A stretch of DNA of 64,000 nt from DAHUYF01 sp035509275 (GTDB taxonomy: Bacteria > Pseudomonadota > Alphaproteobacteria > ATCC43930 > CGMCC-115725). Numbering within the stretch: position 1 is the stretch's first letter; the number at the start of each line of letters is the position of its first letter. The position numbers were made by a program, and so were the translations under genes. Positions 35,503 through 43,822 of the stretch are shown piece by piece. A model generated the notes under the pieces. That model was not told the DNA's origin. It made no database searches and worked only from the letters and a program-made list of their open reading frames with translations. Location of the stretch: NCBI GenBank assembly GCA_035509275.1, contig DATJLU010000037.1, positions 1-64,000 on the forward strand, given 5' to 3'.

Positions 35503-36720
35503 TTATCGGCCGGGCGAGGGCGCTTCGGCGATGGAGCGGCCGCCCATGCGCTGGTACCACCGCGCTATCACCTGCTCCGCAGGCTTGTTCTGGGGCGTAT
35601 AGCCCTTAGCGCCGTACGCGCTCAGTTCGGGATGGACCGCGGGCTCCCAGTTCCAGAGAAAGGCGCCCTTCACCCAAGCGCTTTGCCGGCTCCAGACCTC
35701 GAAGAAAGCCTCGTAGGCTCGTGCCTGAACCTGCAGGTCGACCGGTCCATCCCACTTCCAGTCGCCAGGGCGACCGGCGTCACCGGCCACGCTCTTGTAG
35801 CCGATCTCGGTGAAGATCACGGGCTTGTGATAGCGTTCCCACAACGCACGATAATTTTGCATGGGCGAACGGTAGTGCTCTTGCGCCGCCACCCACGGGT
35901 TGGCTGAAATCGTCGTCCACCCCGCGGCGAGCTCGGCCACAGAGGGGTGGCGCGCGTCCGACAGCGGGTCATAGGCGTCGATCCCGATATAGTCGACGGC
36001 GTCCCAAAACGCGACTTCGCCCAAGCCCGCACGCGCGTAAACGATAGGTCCTTTGTAGACCTGCCTGACGGCATGGATGATGTCGAGCCACTGGCCGCGA
36101 TAGCGGTCGGCGACCATGCTCTCGAGCTCGCAGCCGACGCTGAACATCTCGACATGATTGGACGCCGCCATAGCCGCATAGCGAAGCAGCAAGGCTTTGT
36201 AATTCGCGAACCAGGCCGCCGCGTCCACCGGATCATAAGCCCCCCGCGGCTTACCGTCGGAGGGGTCGACATGCGGCTTCAGCAACACCGAAATGCCAAG
36301 CGCATGGGCATCGGCGATGGCCTTCAGGACGTGCTGGTCGGATTCGGTGTTGTCGGTAGCGAAAAACTCGGAGTCCCTGATCGTTCGGCTGCGCCAGGTC
36401 GGGACGATAGCGACGAAATTGGCGCCGGTCTTCGCCAGCGCGGCGAGCGCGGCGGTCGAATCCGCGGTCGCGTAAGTGCCGTTGTGATAGGAGGGATAGC
36501 TGATGCCGCGAATTTCGAAACTTCCCGGCGCAGAACCGGCGCGCTTTTGCCCGTAAGGCAGAGCACCTGTCGATCCGTCGAGAACCACCGCCATCGCGCC
36601 AAGCAGCGCAAAAGCCTCGGCCCGTCGTGAGGACGCGACGCGAACGAGTTGCCGCGCAGCCCGGTAGAAGGACTGAATGGCGGCTCTCGGTGGGCGGCGG
36701 GGATCGATGGCCATCTGCAA
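35503..36720 (-). CDS. Glycoside hydrolase, GH113-like TIM barrel
   Basis: A 405-residue protein. Residues about 36-48 (AFALLGAMAVVLDG) form an N-terminal membrane anchor or signal, then a TIM barrel follows. The barrel has EMFSVGCELESM, with Glu198 as likely acid/base, and PVIFTEIGYKS, with Glu305 as likely nucleophile, the arrangement of GH113 beta-mannanases and relatives. It may trim or release polysaccharide in the periplasm. A second in-frame ATG at 36714 is equally possible. It is on the minus strand downstream of a GT4 gene with 69 bases between them. Confidence 0.75.
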   Translation of the reverse strand: MQMAIDPRRPPRAAIQSFYRAARQLVRVASSRRAEAFALLGAMAVVLDGSTGALPYGQKRAGSAPGSFEIRGISYPSYHNGTYATADSTAALAALAKTGANFVAIVPTWRSRTIRDSEFFATDNTESDQHVLKAIADAHALGISVLLKPHVDPSDGKPRGAYDPVDAAAWFANYKALLLRYAAMAASNHVEMFSVGCELESMVADRYRGQWLDIIHAVRQVYKGPIVYARAGLGEVAFWDAVDYIGIDAYDPLSDARHPSVAELAAGWTTISANPWVAAQEHYRSPMQNYRALWERYHKPVIFTEIGYKSVAGDAGRPGDWKWDGPVDLQVQARAYEAFFEVWSRQSAWVKGAFLWNWEPAVHPELSAYGAKGYTPQNKPAEQVIARWYQRMGGRSIAEAPSPGR

Positions 36721-36789
36721 ATCCTCTCGCGACGATTGGCGCTAAGCCTCAAGCTGTTGGCGGCTTGTCTCGCCATGGGTCTTGCAATG

Positions 36790-38067
36790 TCATGCCGCCC
36801 AGAGGTCGTCATAGGCGGCGAGCAGGAACTGCGCCTCCTTCTCCCATGAGAACAGCTTGGCGCGTTCGCGCGCCGCTCGACCAAGCGCCTTGCGGCGGAC
36901 GGAATTGTCGAGCAGCGACACCAACTGCCGAGCCAGTTCCTGCGGATCATTGTCCCTGGCGTAGACCCCGCATTCGCCCGCCAAATTCCGCCCCTCGACC
37001 AAGTCGAACATGACGACCGGCAGGCCGAAGCTCATATATTCCAATATCTTGTTCATGCTCATGCTGTCGTTCAGCGGGTTCTTGGGGTCGGGCGCCACGC
37101 CGATATCGGCGCTCGACAGCGTCTCGAGAAATTCCCGCCCGGTCAGGAAGCCGGTAAACGTCACGTACTCGTCGATCCCCAGCGACATCGCCAGCGCCTG
37201 CATCGCCCGCAACTCCGGGCCGGCGCCGACCAGCAGGAACTGCACGTCGCATCGGCCGAGCCCGCAGATGGTGTGATGGGCGGCCTGGATCAACAGGTCG
37301 ACGCCGTCCTGGCTCCCCATCACGCCGACATAGAGCACGAGATGGCGCCGCCCGCAGCGGTAATCGCGCTCGATCTCGACGCGCCGCAGCATGCCCAGAT
37401 CGGGGCCGTGGCGGACCACCGTAATATCTTCCCGGCGCTTCTGGCCGCGCCGAACGGCGATCTCGGCAAAGGTCGGGTTGTTGGCGATGACCCGGTCGGC
37501 AACGCGGAACGTCCAGCGTTCGCAGGCAAGCAGAAGCTGATGGAGGAGCCCGCGCCGGCCGAACTTCACTTCGAAGAGCTCGGGCGCCATGTCGCGATAG
37601 TCGAAGACGAACTTCTTGCCGAAGAGCAGCTTGAAGAACCCGCCGACCAGGAAGATCGTATCCGGCGGATTTCCCGCATGGATCACGTCGAACCCCCGAC
37701 GCAGCATCACGCGGAAGGTGAGCACGAACTCCCAGAACAGCGCCGCGCCATACTCGAGGAAGTACTCGGAGATGCCGCGCGCATCATTCGGCAGCCAATG
37801 GCGAAAGATGTGGATCCCGTCGATGATCTCGGTGGCCTTTGCGCATCTCTCGTTCCGGGGGCAGACGACGCTCACGACATAGCCGGCGTCGCGCAGCGCG
37901 CGGGCCTCCTGCCAGGCGCGGCGGTCAAGGGGAACCGGCAGATTTTCGAGAATGAACAGGACGCGCCGTGGCGACCCGCCGCTGTGTTCGCCGTCGATGC
38001 GCGGGCGCGAACGGCGGCGGGAAACCGGCAAGATCGAGGGAATAAGTCGGGCTTGCGCGAGTTTCAT
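36790..38067 (-). CDS. Glycosyltransferase, GT4 family
   Basis: A 425-residue GT-B protein. RRVLFILENLPVPLDRRAWQ opens the catalytic part; FDYRDMAPELFEV, ANNPTFAEIAVRRG, LVLYVGVMGSQDGVDLL and NDSMSMNKILEYMSFGLPVV, with VMFDLVEGRN, follow. This subtype is common in exopolysaccharide clusters and related to transferases acting on lipid-linked sugars. ATG 38067 has GAGGGAG five bases upstream. It is divergent from the WbaP-like gene, with a T-rich element between them. Confidence 0.88.
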   Translation of the reverse strand: MKLAQARLIPSILPVSRRRSRPRIDGEHSGGSPRRVLFILENLPVPLDRRAWQEARALRDAGYVVSVVCPRNERCAKATEIIDGIHIFRHWLPNDARGISEYFLEYGAALFWEFVLTFRVMLRRGFDVIHAGNPPDTIFLVGGFFKLLFGKKFVFDYRDMAPELFEVKFGRRGLLHQLLLACERWTFRVADRVIANNPTFAEIAVRRGQKRREDITVVRHGPDLGMLRRVEIERDYRCGRRHLVLYVGVMGSQDGVDLLIQAAHHTICGLGRCDVQFLLVGAGPELRAMQALAMSLGIDEYVTFTGFLTGREFLETLSSADIGVAPDPKNPLNDSMSMNKILEYMSFGLPVVMFDLVEGRNLAGECGVYARDNDPQELARQLVSLLDNSVRRKALGRAARERAKLFSWEKEAQFLLAAYDDLWAA

Positions 38068-38117
38068 GGCTGCTCCCTCGGATGTGGCGCCGGCATGAAG
38101 GAGCTTGCGAGGACAGG

Positions 38118-38142
38118 TCATTTTGTTTTCTTTTGTTATGCG
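38118..38142. promoter_or_regulatory. T-rich element between GT4 and WbaP-like genes
   Basis: TCATTTTGTTTTCTTTTGTTATGCG lies between the divergent starts at 38067 and 38314. It resembles the T-rich part of the 20-mer at the carrier protein loci and stands out from the GC-rich surroundings. Confidence 0.3.
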
Positions 38143-38313
38143 TAGACGCTCCGCCCTTGTCAACTTGCTTTTCCATCGAAAAATCGAGCGGGATGCGGCT
38201 TCCGCGAATGTTTTCTGCTTTGCGCGGGACCGGCTTATCGTATAAAAAGAAAAACGCACCTTTTGCCGATTCCGCCGGGAAAACTGTCTGGCGGCGCGCA
38301 ACCGGAGAGCGAA

Positions 38314-39795
38314 TTGCCCGCACACTCGACGCCGAAGCTTCGGCTGCTGCCGCGCCCCGATGACGGCGGCGTTCGCCTCGTGGCCCCCGCTGGGTCGGCA
38401 CCCGCGGCAGGCACGGATCGGCCGATCGCACCGTTCTTCGTCGGCGACTGGCTGGCGATCCTGGTGGGCGCGTTTCGGCTCGGCGATATCGGCGTGGTTG
38501 CCGGTACGGGCTTCGCCGTCTTTTGGTTGCCCGGCGGTGCAGCGGCTCCGCCGCCGATCTATCAATGGCAGGTGCTCGCGGGCTGCCTCCTTGCCGCGAA
38601 CTGCTTCCATTTTGCCCGGCTCTACACCGTCGGCAGCTTGCGTCGTCCGCTGCGCCATCTCGCCGCCGTCGCCGCAAATTGGGCGGGCGTCGTCCTGGCG
38701 ATTGCCGCGGCCGGTTTCTTCACGGGAACGGCCGACGCGGCTTTCCGCGACCGGATCGTGCTTTGGGCGCTATCCGCGCTTGCGGGACTCGTCGGCGCCC
38801 GGCTCGTCTACTGGACTTGGCTCGCGCGCTGGTCCCGCGACAGCAAGCTGGTCGCCAATGTCGCGATCGTCGGGTCGCAAGCCGCCGCGGCACGGCTCGC
38901 GCGCCATATCGCCAGCTCGAGCGAAGGCGAGGCGCGCATCGTCGGCGCGTTCCATACCTCCGCTTCCGCGCAAGCCTCCCCCGCGGAGGACGATGTGCGC
39001 GCGTTGATACGCCTCGCGCGACGGACGCGCGTCGATGAAGTTGTGGTTTCGATCCATTGCGCCGGGGACATGGGCGATGCGTTTGCCGCACTCGCCGATC
39101 TCCCCGTCGATGTGAAAGTCTGCCTCGAATTCGGCGACGGCACTGCGATCGAGCCCAGGGAGATACCAACGCTTCTCCTCTGTCGTCGGCCGCTTGCCGG
39201 CTGGCGAATCGTCGTCAAACGCGCGATGGACATCGCGCTCAGCGCGGTGCTTCTGGTCTTTTTCATGCCGCTGATGCTGGGGATCGCCGGATTGATAAAA
39301 CTCGACAGCCGCGGCCCCGTGATCTTTCGCCAGCGTCGCTTCGGGTTCAACCGGCAACCGATCACCGTTTACAAGTTTCGCACGATGTATTGCGGCAGCA
39401 GCGACGACGCGGCGGTGGCGCAGGCGCGTCCGCGGGATCCGCGGGTCACCCGACTGGGTCGTTTCTTGCGCCGCAGCAGTCTCGATGAGCTGCCACAGCT
39501 CCTCAACGTGCTCAGAGGCGATATGTCGCTGGTGGGTCCGCGCCCTCACGCCACCGCGCATGACGAGAAATACGCCCCCTTGATCGACGGCTATCTCGCA
39601 CGCCATCGCGTGCAGCCGGGAATTACCGGCTGGGCGCAGGTCAAGGGCTTTCGCGGTGAGACGGATACGCTGGAGAAGATGATCCAACGGGTCGAGCACG
39701 ATCTGTTTTACATTGAGCACTGGTCGCCGCTCTTCGATTTGCGCATCCTCGCGCTGACGCTGCGCTACGGCTTCTATCATCGGAATGCCTATTGA
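38314..39795 (+). CDS. Priming polyprenyl-phosphate sugar-1-phosphate transferase, WbaP-like
   Basis: A 493-residue inner-membrane protein that transfers a hexose-1-phosphate to undecaprenyl phosphate, the first step of repeat-unit synthesis. It has about five N-terminal membrane segments, a CoA-binding-like middle domain (VANVAIVGSQAAAARLARHI) and the bacterial sugar transferase domain: KRAMDIALSAVLLV, ITVYKFRTM, LRRSSLDELPQLLNVLRGD, MSLVGPRP and PGITGWAQV. I choose TTG 38314 because CCGGAGAG stands just upstream; an in-frame TTG at 38263 lacks this. Its stop overlaps the start of the epimerase gene (TGATG). Confidence 0.9.
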   Translation: MPAHSTPKLRLLPRPDDGGVRLVAPAGSAPAAGTDRPIAPFFVGDWLAILVGAFRLGDIGVVAGTGFAVFWLPGGAAAPPPIYQWQVLAGCLLAANCFHFARLYTVGSLRRPLRHLAAVAANWAGVVLAIAAAGFFTGTADAAFRDRIVLWALSALAGLVGARLVYWTWLARWSRDSKLVANVAIVGSQAAAARLARHIASSSEGEARIVGAFHTSASAQASPAEDDVRALIRLARRTRVDEVVVSIHCAGDMGDAFAALADLPVDVKVCLEFGDGTAIEPREIPTLLLCRRPLAGWRIVVKRAMDIALSAVLLVFFMPLMLGIAGLIKLDSRGPVIFRQRRFGFNRQPITVYKFRTMYCGSSDDAAVAQARPRDPRVTRLGRFLRRSSLDELPQLLNVLRGDMSLVGPRPHATAHDEKYAPLIDGYLARHRVQPGITGWAQVKGFRGETDTLEKMIQRVEHDLFYIEHWSPLFDLRILALTLRYGFYHRNAY

Positions 39796-40847
39796 TGGCC
39801 GGCCGGACGAGCCCGACGCCGATGAGTCGTTCGTTGGCCGAATCGTCGACGCGGGCAGGCCTGCCGGCGAGATTGCACTACCTCGTGACCGGAGGTTGCG
39901 GCTTCATCGGTTCGCATCTGGCGGACCACTTGAGCGCCCTCGGTCATCGCGTCCGTGTTTTGGACGATCTGTCGACCGGCCATCTCGAGAACCTCCCCGA
40001 TAGGGCCGAACTTGTGGTCGGCGACGTCGCCGACGAAGCGACGGTTCGCGACGCGATGCGCGACATCGATGGTTGCTTCCATCTCGCCGCCGCAGCGTCG
40101 GTGGCGCGCTGCAATGCCGAGGCGATCCTGACGAACCGCATCAACCTGGCCGGCACGCTGACTATTCTTGCGACGGCTGCGCGCCACGCCATACCAGTCG
40201 TCTACGCCTCTTCGGCGGCGGTCTACGGTGCCAATCCGGCGACACCTCTCGCTGAGAGCAGCGAGACGCGGCCGCTTTCCGTCTATGCAGCCGACAAGCT
40301 CGCCTGCGAGCTTCACGCGGCGGTCGCCAGTCATCTTCATCACGTTCCGACGGTCGGGTTGCGCTTCTTCAATGTCTACGGCCCGCGCCAGGACCCGGCT
40401 TCGCCCTATTCGGGCGTCATCTCGATTTTCGCCGACCGCCTCGCCAGTGGGCAAAGCCTCGTCGTCTACGGCGACGGGGCGCAGGTGCGCGACTTCGTGT
40501 TTGTCGGTGACGTTGTCGATGTCATCGTCGCTGCGATGGCGCATCGGCCATCCGGTGCGTTCGTCTGCAACGTTTGCACCGGCGAAGGCACGACCATTCT
40601 CGCTCTGGCGAAGTTGCTGGCCGAAATTACCGGGGTTCGCGCCGAGATCCGCCACGGCGCGGCACGCGCCGGCGACGTGCGGATCTCGATCGGCGATCCA
40701 CGGCGGCTCGCGCAAGTCTATGGTCGCGTACCCAAAACGACGTTGCGCGAAGGGCTGCGGGAATTGCTGGGCCGGAACGTAGCCGTCCGCCGAAGCGCAG
40801 CATCCGCCGACATGTCCCTGGCGCCGCCGGAAGCGAGCCGGCCATGA
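39795..40847 (+). CDS. Extended-SDR sugar-nucleotide epimerase (UDP-hexose 4-epimerase-like)
   Basis: A 350-residue Rossmann enzyme. YLVTGGCGFIGSHLADHL binds NAD near residue 30, VYASSAAVYG places the catalytic Ser/Thr region, and VYAADKLACE supplies the Tyr-xxx-Lys pair. The C-terminus resembles the GalE/WbpP group, which interconvert UDP-sugars such as UDP-GlcNAc/GalNAc or UDP-GlcA/GalA. Start ATG 39795 overlaps the WbaP-like stop by one base and the stop overlaps the next start by four, so it is part of a five-gene coupled operon. Confidence 0.88.
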   Translation: MAGRTSPTPMSRSLAESSTRAGLPARLHYLVTGGCGFIGSHLADHLSALGHRVRVLDDLSTGHLENLPDRAELVVGDVADEATVRDAMRDIDGCFHLAAAASVARCNAEAILTNRINLAGTLTILATAARHAIPVVYASSAAVYGANPATPLAESSETRPLSVYAADKLACELHAAVASHLHHVPTVGLRFFNVYGPRQDPASPYSGVISIFADRLASGQSLVVYGDGAQVRDFVFVGDVVDVIVAAMAHRPSGAFVCNVCTGEGTTILALAKLLAEITGVRAEIRHGAARAGDVRISIGDPRRLAQVYGRVPKTTLREGLRELLGRNVAVRRSAASADMSLAPPEASRP

Positions 40848-41293
40848 CGGGGCCGACGCGTCGACGATTGGACGGGCGCGGGTTCGTCCCGGGCAACACC
40901 AGAGCGCTTCGGCCAAGTCGCCGAGGTGTGGTACAGGCTTTAGCCTGCTGGGGTCTCGCTGGAATGGGCCTTGCGCCGGCCGGGGCGGCCCACACCTACC
41001 AAGCGGTGATCCCGCCGGCGGCGCTTGCCGAAATCTTCGGCGACACAACCGCACTGCGGTTCCTCGGCCTGCTTTACCTGCAGGATCAGGCGAAAGACGC
41101 CGACCCGCAACGCCTCCACGGCGCTCTCTTCGGTGGCTCCGCGCCTCAAACGGCCGCGCAGCTTGCGCAGTCCCTTGCCGCGCGGCGCGCGCAGGATCTC
41201 GCGGCGGAGGACGTCACCATCGTCGGCGGCTGGTTGCTGACCCGCGGCGAGGCGCAGCTCTGTGCGCTCGTCGCGCTCGCGGCGGCGACGTGA
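40844..41293 (+). CDS. Small Tat-signal protein, likely partner of the GMC oxidoreductase
   Basis: A 149-residue protein with a twin-arginine leader (SRRGVVQALACWGLAGMGLA, cut after AGAA or nearby). The mature part, TYQAVIPPAALAEIFGDTTALRFLGLLYL, is helical. The layout recalls the small Tat-exported subunit that accompanies GMC-type dehydrogenases such as membrane gluconate dehydrogenase, although identity to that family is not certain. It overlaps the epimerase and GMC genes by four bases each (ATGA and GTGA). It may carry the GMC protein to the periplasm, as the latter lacks its own signal. Confidence 0.65.
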   Translation: MTGPTRRRLDGRGFVPGNTRALRPSRRGVVQALACWGLAGMGLAPAGAAHTYQAVIPPAALAEIFGDTTALRFLGLLYLQDQAKDADPQRLHGALFGGSAPQTAAQLAQSLAARRAQDLAAEDVTIVGGWLLTRGEAQLCALVALAAAT

Positions 41294-42897
41294 TCGAAGA
41301 CCTGCGGCGGCTCGGCGGCGGCGCGCCAATTGCCTGCGATCTCTGCCTGATCGGCGCCGGCGCGGCCGGAATCACGGTGGCGCGCGAGTTCATCGGCTCG
41401 GGCCTGACCGTCTGCTTGGTGGAAAGTGGCGGCTTCGACTTCGACAACCAAACCCAGGCCCTCTATGCCGGCAAGAACGTCGGCTTGCCTGAGCACGGTG
41501 TCGACATCGGCCGATTGCGCTTCTTCGGCGGGACGACGAACCACTGGGGCGGGCGGTGCACGCCGCTCGCACCCCTCGATTTCGCCGTCCGGCCCTGGAT
41601 TCCCTACAGCGGCTGGCCGATAACCCGTAACGATCTCGACCCCTATTACCGTCGGGCCCGCGATGTCTGCGGCTTGGGGGTGCCGCGCACCCCGGCGGAA
41701 ATTCTCTCAGAGCTCGCTCTTCGCCCGCCCACGCTCCCGCCGAATTTACTGGAACTGAAGCTCTGGGAGCATGCCCCCTACCCCTGGAGCTTCGGCGCAG
41801 TCTATCGAGAGGAGCTGCGCAAGGCAGCCGATATACACGTCCTGCTTCATGCGAATCTGACGCAGATCGCCACGACCACGGCGAGAAGCGCGGTTTCAGC
41901 GATTACGGTGACATCGCTCGAAGGCGCCAGCCGCGTCATCACGGCGCGCTGTTATGTTCTCTGCTGTGGTGCGATCGAGAATGCACGGCAGTTGTTGTCG
42001 ACCGCGGACGAGACAGCGCCGGCCCTCGGCAACGGACACGATCTCGTCGGCCGCTTTTACATGGACCATTTCAGGGGACAAGTAGCGACATTGGTGACGG
42101 CCGATCCGCAGCCGGAAATCGAGACGGTGTTCAACTATTTCGGAGATCCGACGCAGCGGCTGTATCAAACCGGCATCGAGCTCAGCCCCGAGGCGCAGCG
42201 CGATCAGAATTTGCTCAATGCCTGCGCCGTCTTCGACTATGAAGGCGATCCCCAATCCGGGATCGCCGAAGCGCAGGCGATCTGGCGCCAGTTGCAGCAG
42301 GGGAAATGGGCGCCGGACATTGGCGAGAAAGTCTGGCGGGTGCTGCGCGACCTCGACGGCGTGGCGGCGATGGTACGCCGGCGCTTGAGCACAGACCGGC
42401 ATCCGCTCATGCCGCTCAAGGCCGCATTGATCGTCTCGGATATCGAGCAGGCGCCCAATCCCGAAAGCCGCGTCACCCTCTCCAACATCCATGATGCGCT
42501 GGGCCAACGCCGGGTTTGCGTCGATTGGCGAGCGACGGCGCTTGAGCGCCGCACCGCCAGGCACTTCGCGCTCTCGATCGGATCCGCCTTGCTGCGCGTC
42601 GGCTTCGGACGCTGCCGCGTCGAGCCTTGGCTGGCCGGGCCGCCGGGAGAGGCTCCCTTGGGGCTGGGTGAGACTTATCATCAGTCGGGGACGACGCGCA
42701 TGGCGGCCGATCCGCGGTTCGGCGTCGTCGACGCGGATTGCCGGGTGCATGGCGTGGAGAACCTCTATGTCGCCGGCAGTTCAGTGTTCCCGACGGGGGG
42801 ACACGCCAATCCGACATTCACCATTGTAGCCCTCGCCCTGCGCCTCGCCGATCATTTGAAGGTCGTGCTCCGCCAGTTCGCAAGAGCCGCCCCATGA
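41290..42897 (+). CDS. GMC-family FAD-dependent oxidoreductase
   Basis: A 535-residue flavoprotein. DLCLIGAGAAGITVAREFIG binds the FAD ADP part and FFGGTTNHWGGRC is the next family motif. The C-terminus ETYHQSGTTRMAADPRFG and SSVFPTGGHANPTFTIVALA carry the conserved His and Asn that oxidise alcohol substrates. Members oxidise sugars, polyols or alcohols. GTG 41290 overlaps the stop of the small Tat protein. It is placed in an operon with a priming transferase and an epimerase, so an oxidised sugar or a polymer end is the likely substrate; this is inference. No haem subunit is encoded nearby. Confidence 0.88.
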   Translation: MIEDLRRLGGGAPIACDLCLIGAGAAGITVAREFIGSGLTVCLVESGGFDFDNQTQALYAGKNVGLPEHGVDIGRLRFFGGTTNHWGGRCTPLAPLDFAVRPWIPYSGWPITRNDLDPYYRRARDVCGLGVPRTPAEILSELALRPPTLPPNLLELKLWEHAPYPWSFGAVYREELRKAADIHVLLHANLTQIATTTARSAVSAITVTSLEGASRVITARCYVLCCGAIENARQLLSTADETAPALGNGHDLVGRFYMDHFRGQVATLVTADPQPEIETVFNYFGDPTQRLYQTGIELSPEAQRDQNLLNACAVFDYEGDPQSGIAEAQAIWRQLQQGKWAPDIGEKVWRVLRDLDGVAAMVRRRLSTDRHPLMPLKAALIVSDIEQAPNPESRVTLSNIHDALGQRRVCVDWRATALERRTARHFALSIGSALLRVGFGRCRVEPWLAGPPGEAPLGLGETYHQSGTTRMAADPRFGVVDADCRVHGVENLYVAGSSVFPTGGHANPTFTIVALALRLADHLKVVLRQFARAAP

Positions 42898-43139
42898 TGA
42901 CGCTGCAGGAGATCCTCGGCTGGTCGGTGCTTCTATCGCTGCTTCTGGCGGCAAGCGCCGCAATGATCATGCCGGTTCTGTCTCGATTCGAACGCGCATT
43001 CCCTTTGGGGCGCGCGCGATGGCTGCTGCGCAGCGTCGCGGTCGCCGCGGGCGCACTCGCCCTGTGGCACGCGATCCCGCTCATCGTGCAGGCGCTTTAT
43101 CACACGAATGGCGGCACCGGCGGCGATCGTCTTGGGTGA
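42894..43139 (+). CDS. Small membrane protein of unknown function
   Basis: An 81-residue protein with two hydrophobic segments (LGWSVLLSLLLAASAAMIMP and AVAAGALALWHAIPLIVQAL) and a positively charged loop between them. Its ATG overlaps the GMC stop by four bases, making it the last gene of the coupled operon. It may anchor the GMC complex or serve as an electron-transfer accessory; no cofactor motif is visible. Confidence 0.6.
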   Translation: MMTLQEILGWSVLLSLLLAASAAMIMPVLSRFERAFPLGRARWLLRSVAVAAGALALWHAIPLIVQALYHTNGGTGGDRLG

Positions 43140-43218
43140 TCGTCGGTCGAGCTGCGGCCGCCTTTCGCTCGAGCTTGTTGCGGGGCCCCGCCGCGAGCCT
43201 CTCGCTCAGGTCTGGTTC

Positions 43219-43659
43219 CTATCCGGCTGAGGCGCAGATATGAACGTCCCTCATTGCGGGCGTCATCGGACCTGAATGGAGCTTCTTCGCTCGTTCGGAC
43301 CATAGGAAACCGATCGTGCCGTCCGCCGTCTCGACGCAAAGCCATTTCCGTTCTTCGGAGAAGACGCGAAAGTGCGCTCCGCGCTTGACGGTGGAGACGA
43401 CGTTTGCGCCCGGCGATGGAGCTTCGCGTAGATTCGTCGCTTCCGTCGCGATCCATTCATCCGCGATATAGCGGCCCGAAACTTCCAGGCACCTCAGATC
43501 CGAAGTCGCGAACCCGTTGCCGCCAACGGCTTGCACCGCATCGGGCAGCTGCGTCTCGCATTCACGGAAGGAGGAGTAGGCGAGGTCGGGACGCGGATAG
43601 GAAATCGCGCACGCCTCGGCGGCACAGCGGACGAAAGCGATGACGAAAACTTCGAACAT
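43219..43659 (-). CDS. SH3-domain (SH3b) protein
   Basis: About 146 residues. The C-terminal half (ATNLREAPSPGANVVSTVKR, GAHFRVFSEERKWLCVETAD, GTIGFLWS) is a bacterial SH3 domain, usually found in exported cell-wall-binding or ligand-binding proteins. The N-terminal part begins MFEVFVIAFVRCAAEACA, which could be a weak signal or anchor, and contains several cysteines. ATG 43659 is chosen as the natural start of that hydrophobic stretch; ATG 43692 would add 11 residues. An AAAAGAAAAG stretch lies upstream at about 43733-43742. Confidence 0.6.
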   Translation of the reverse strand: MFEVFVIAFVRCAAEACAISYPRPDLAYSSFRECETQLPDAVQAVGGNGFATSDLRCLEVSGRYIADEWIATEATNLREAPSPGANVVSTVKRGAHFRVFSEERKWLCVETADGTIGFLWSERAKKLHSGPMTPAMRDVHICASAG

Positions 43660-43722
43660 GCACAATGCCTGTGCATCTTCCGATTCAGCCATATTAACGG
43701 CCGCCGGCGCACGACGCACGAT

Positions 43723-43747
43723 CCTTTTTCTCGAAAAGAAAAGACAT
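43723..43747. promoter_or_regulatory. A-rich element before the SH3 gene
   Basis: CCTTTTTCTCGAAAAGAAAA with a following GACAT stands upstream of the SH3-domain gene. It contains TTTTTCTCGAAAA, an imperfect palindrome resembling CTTTTCGAAAAG before the wzc-like gene. Confidence 0.3.
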
Positions 43748-43822
43748 GAAAGTGCGGTATTGTTTTGGTGGCCCGATGCGCTGCTCCCTGTCGACGCTTC
43801 GGCCATGGCGCCCTGCCCGACA

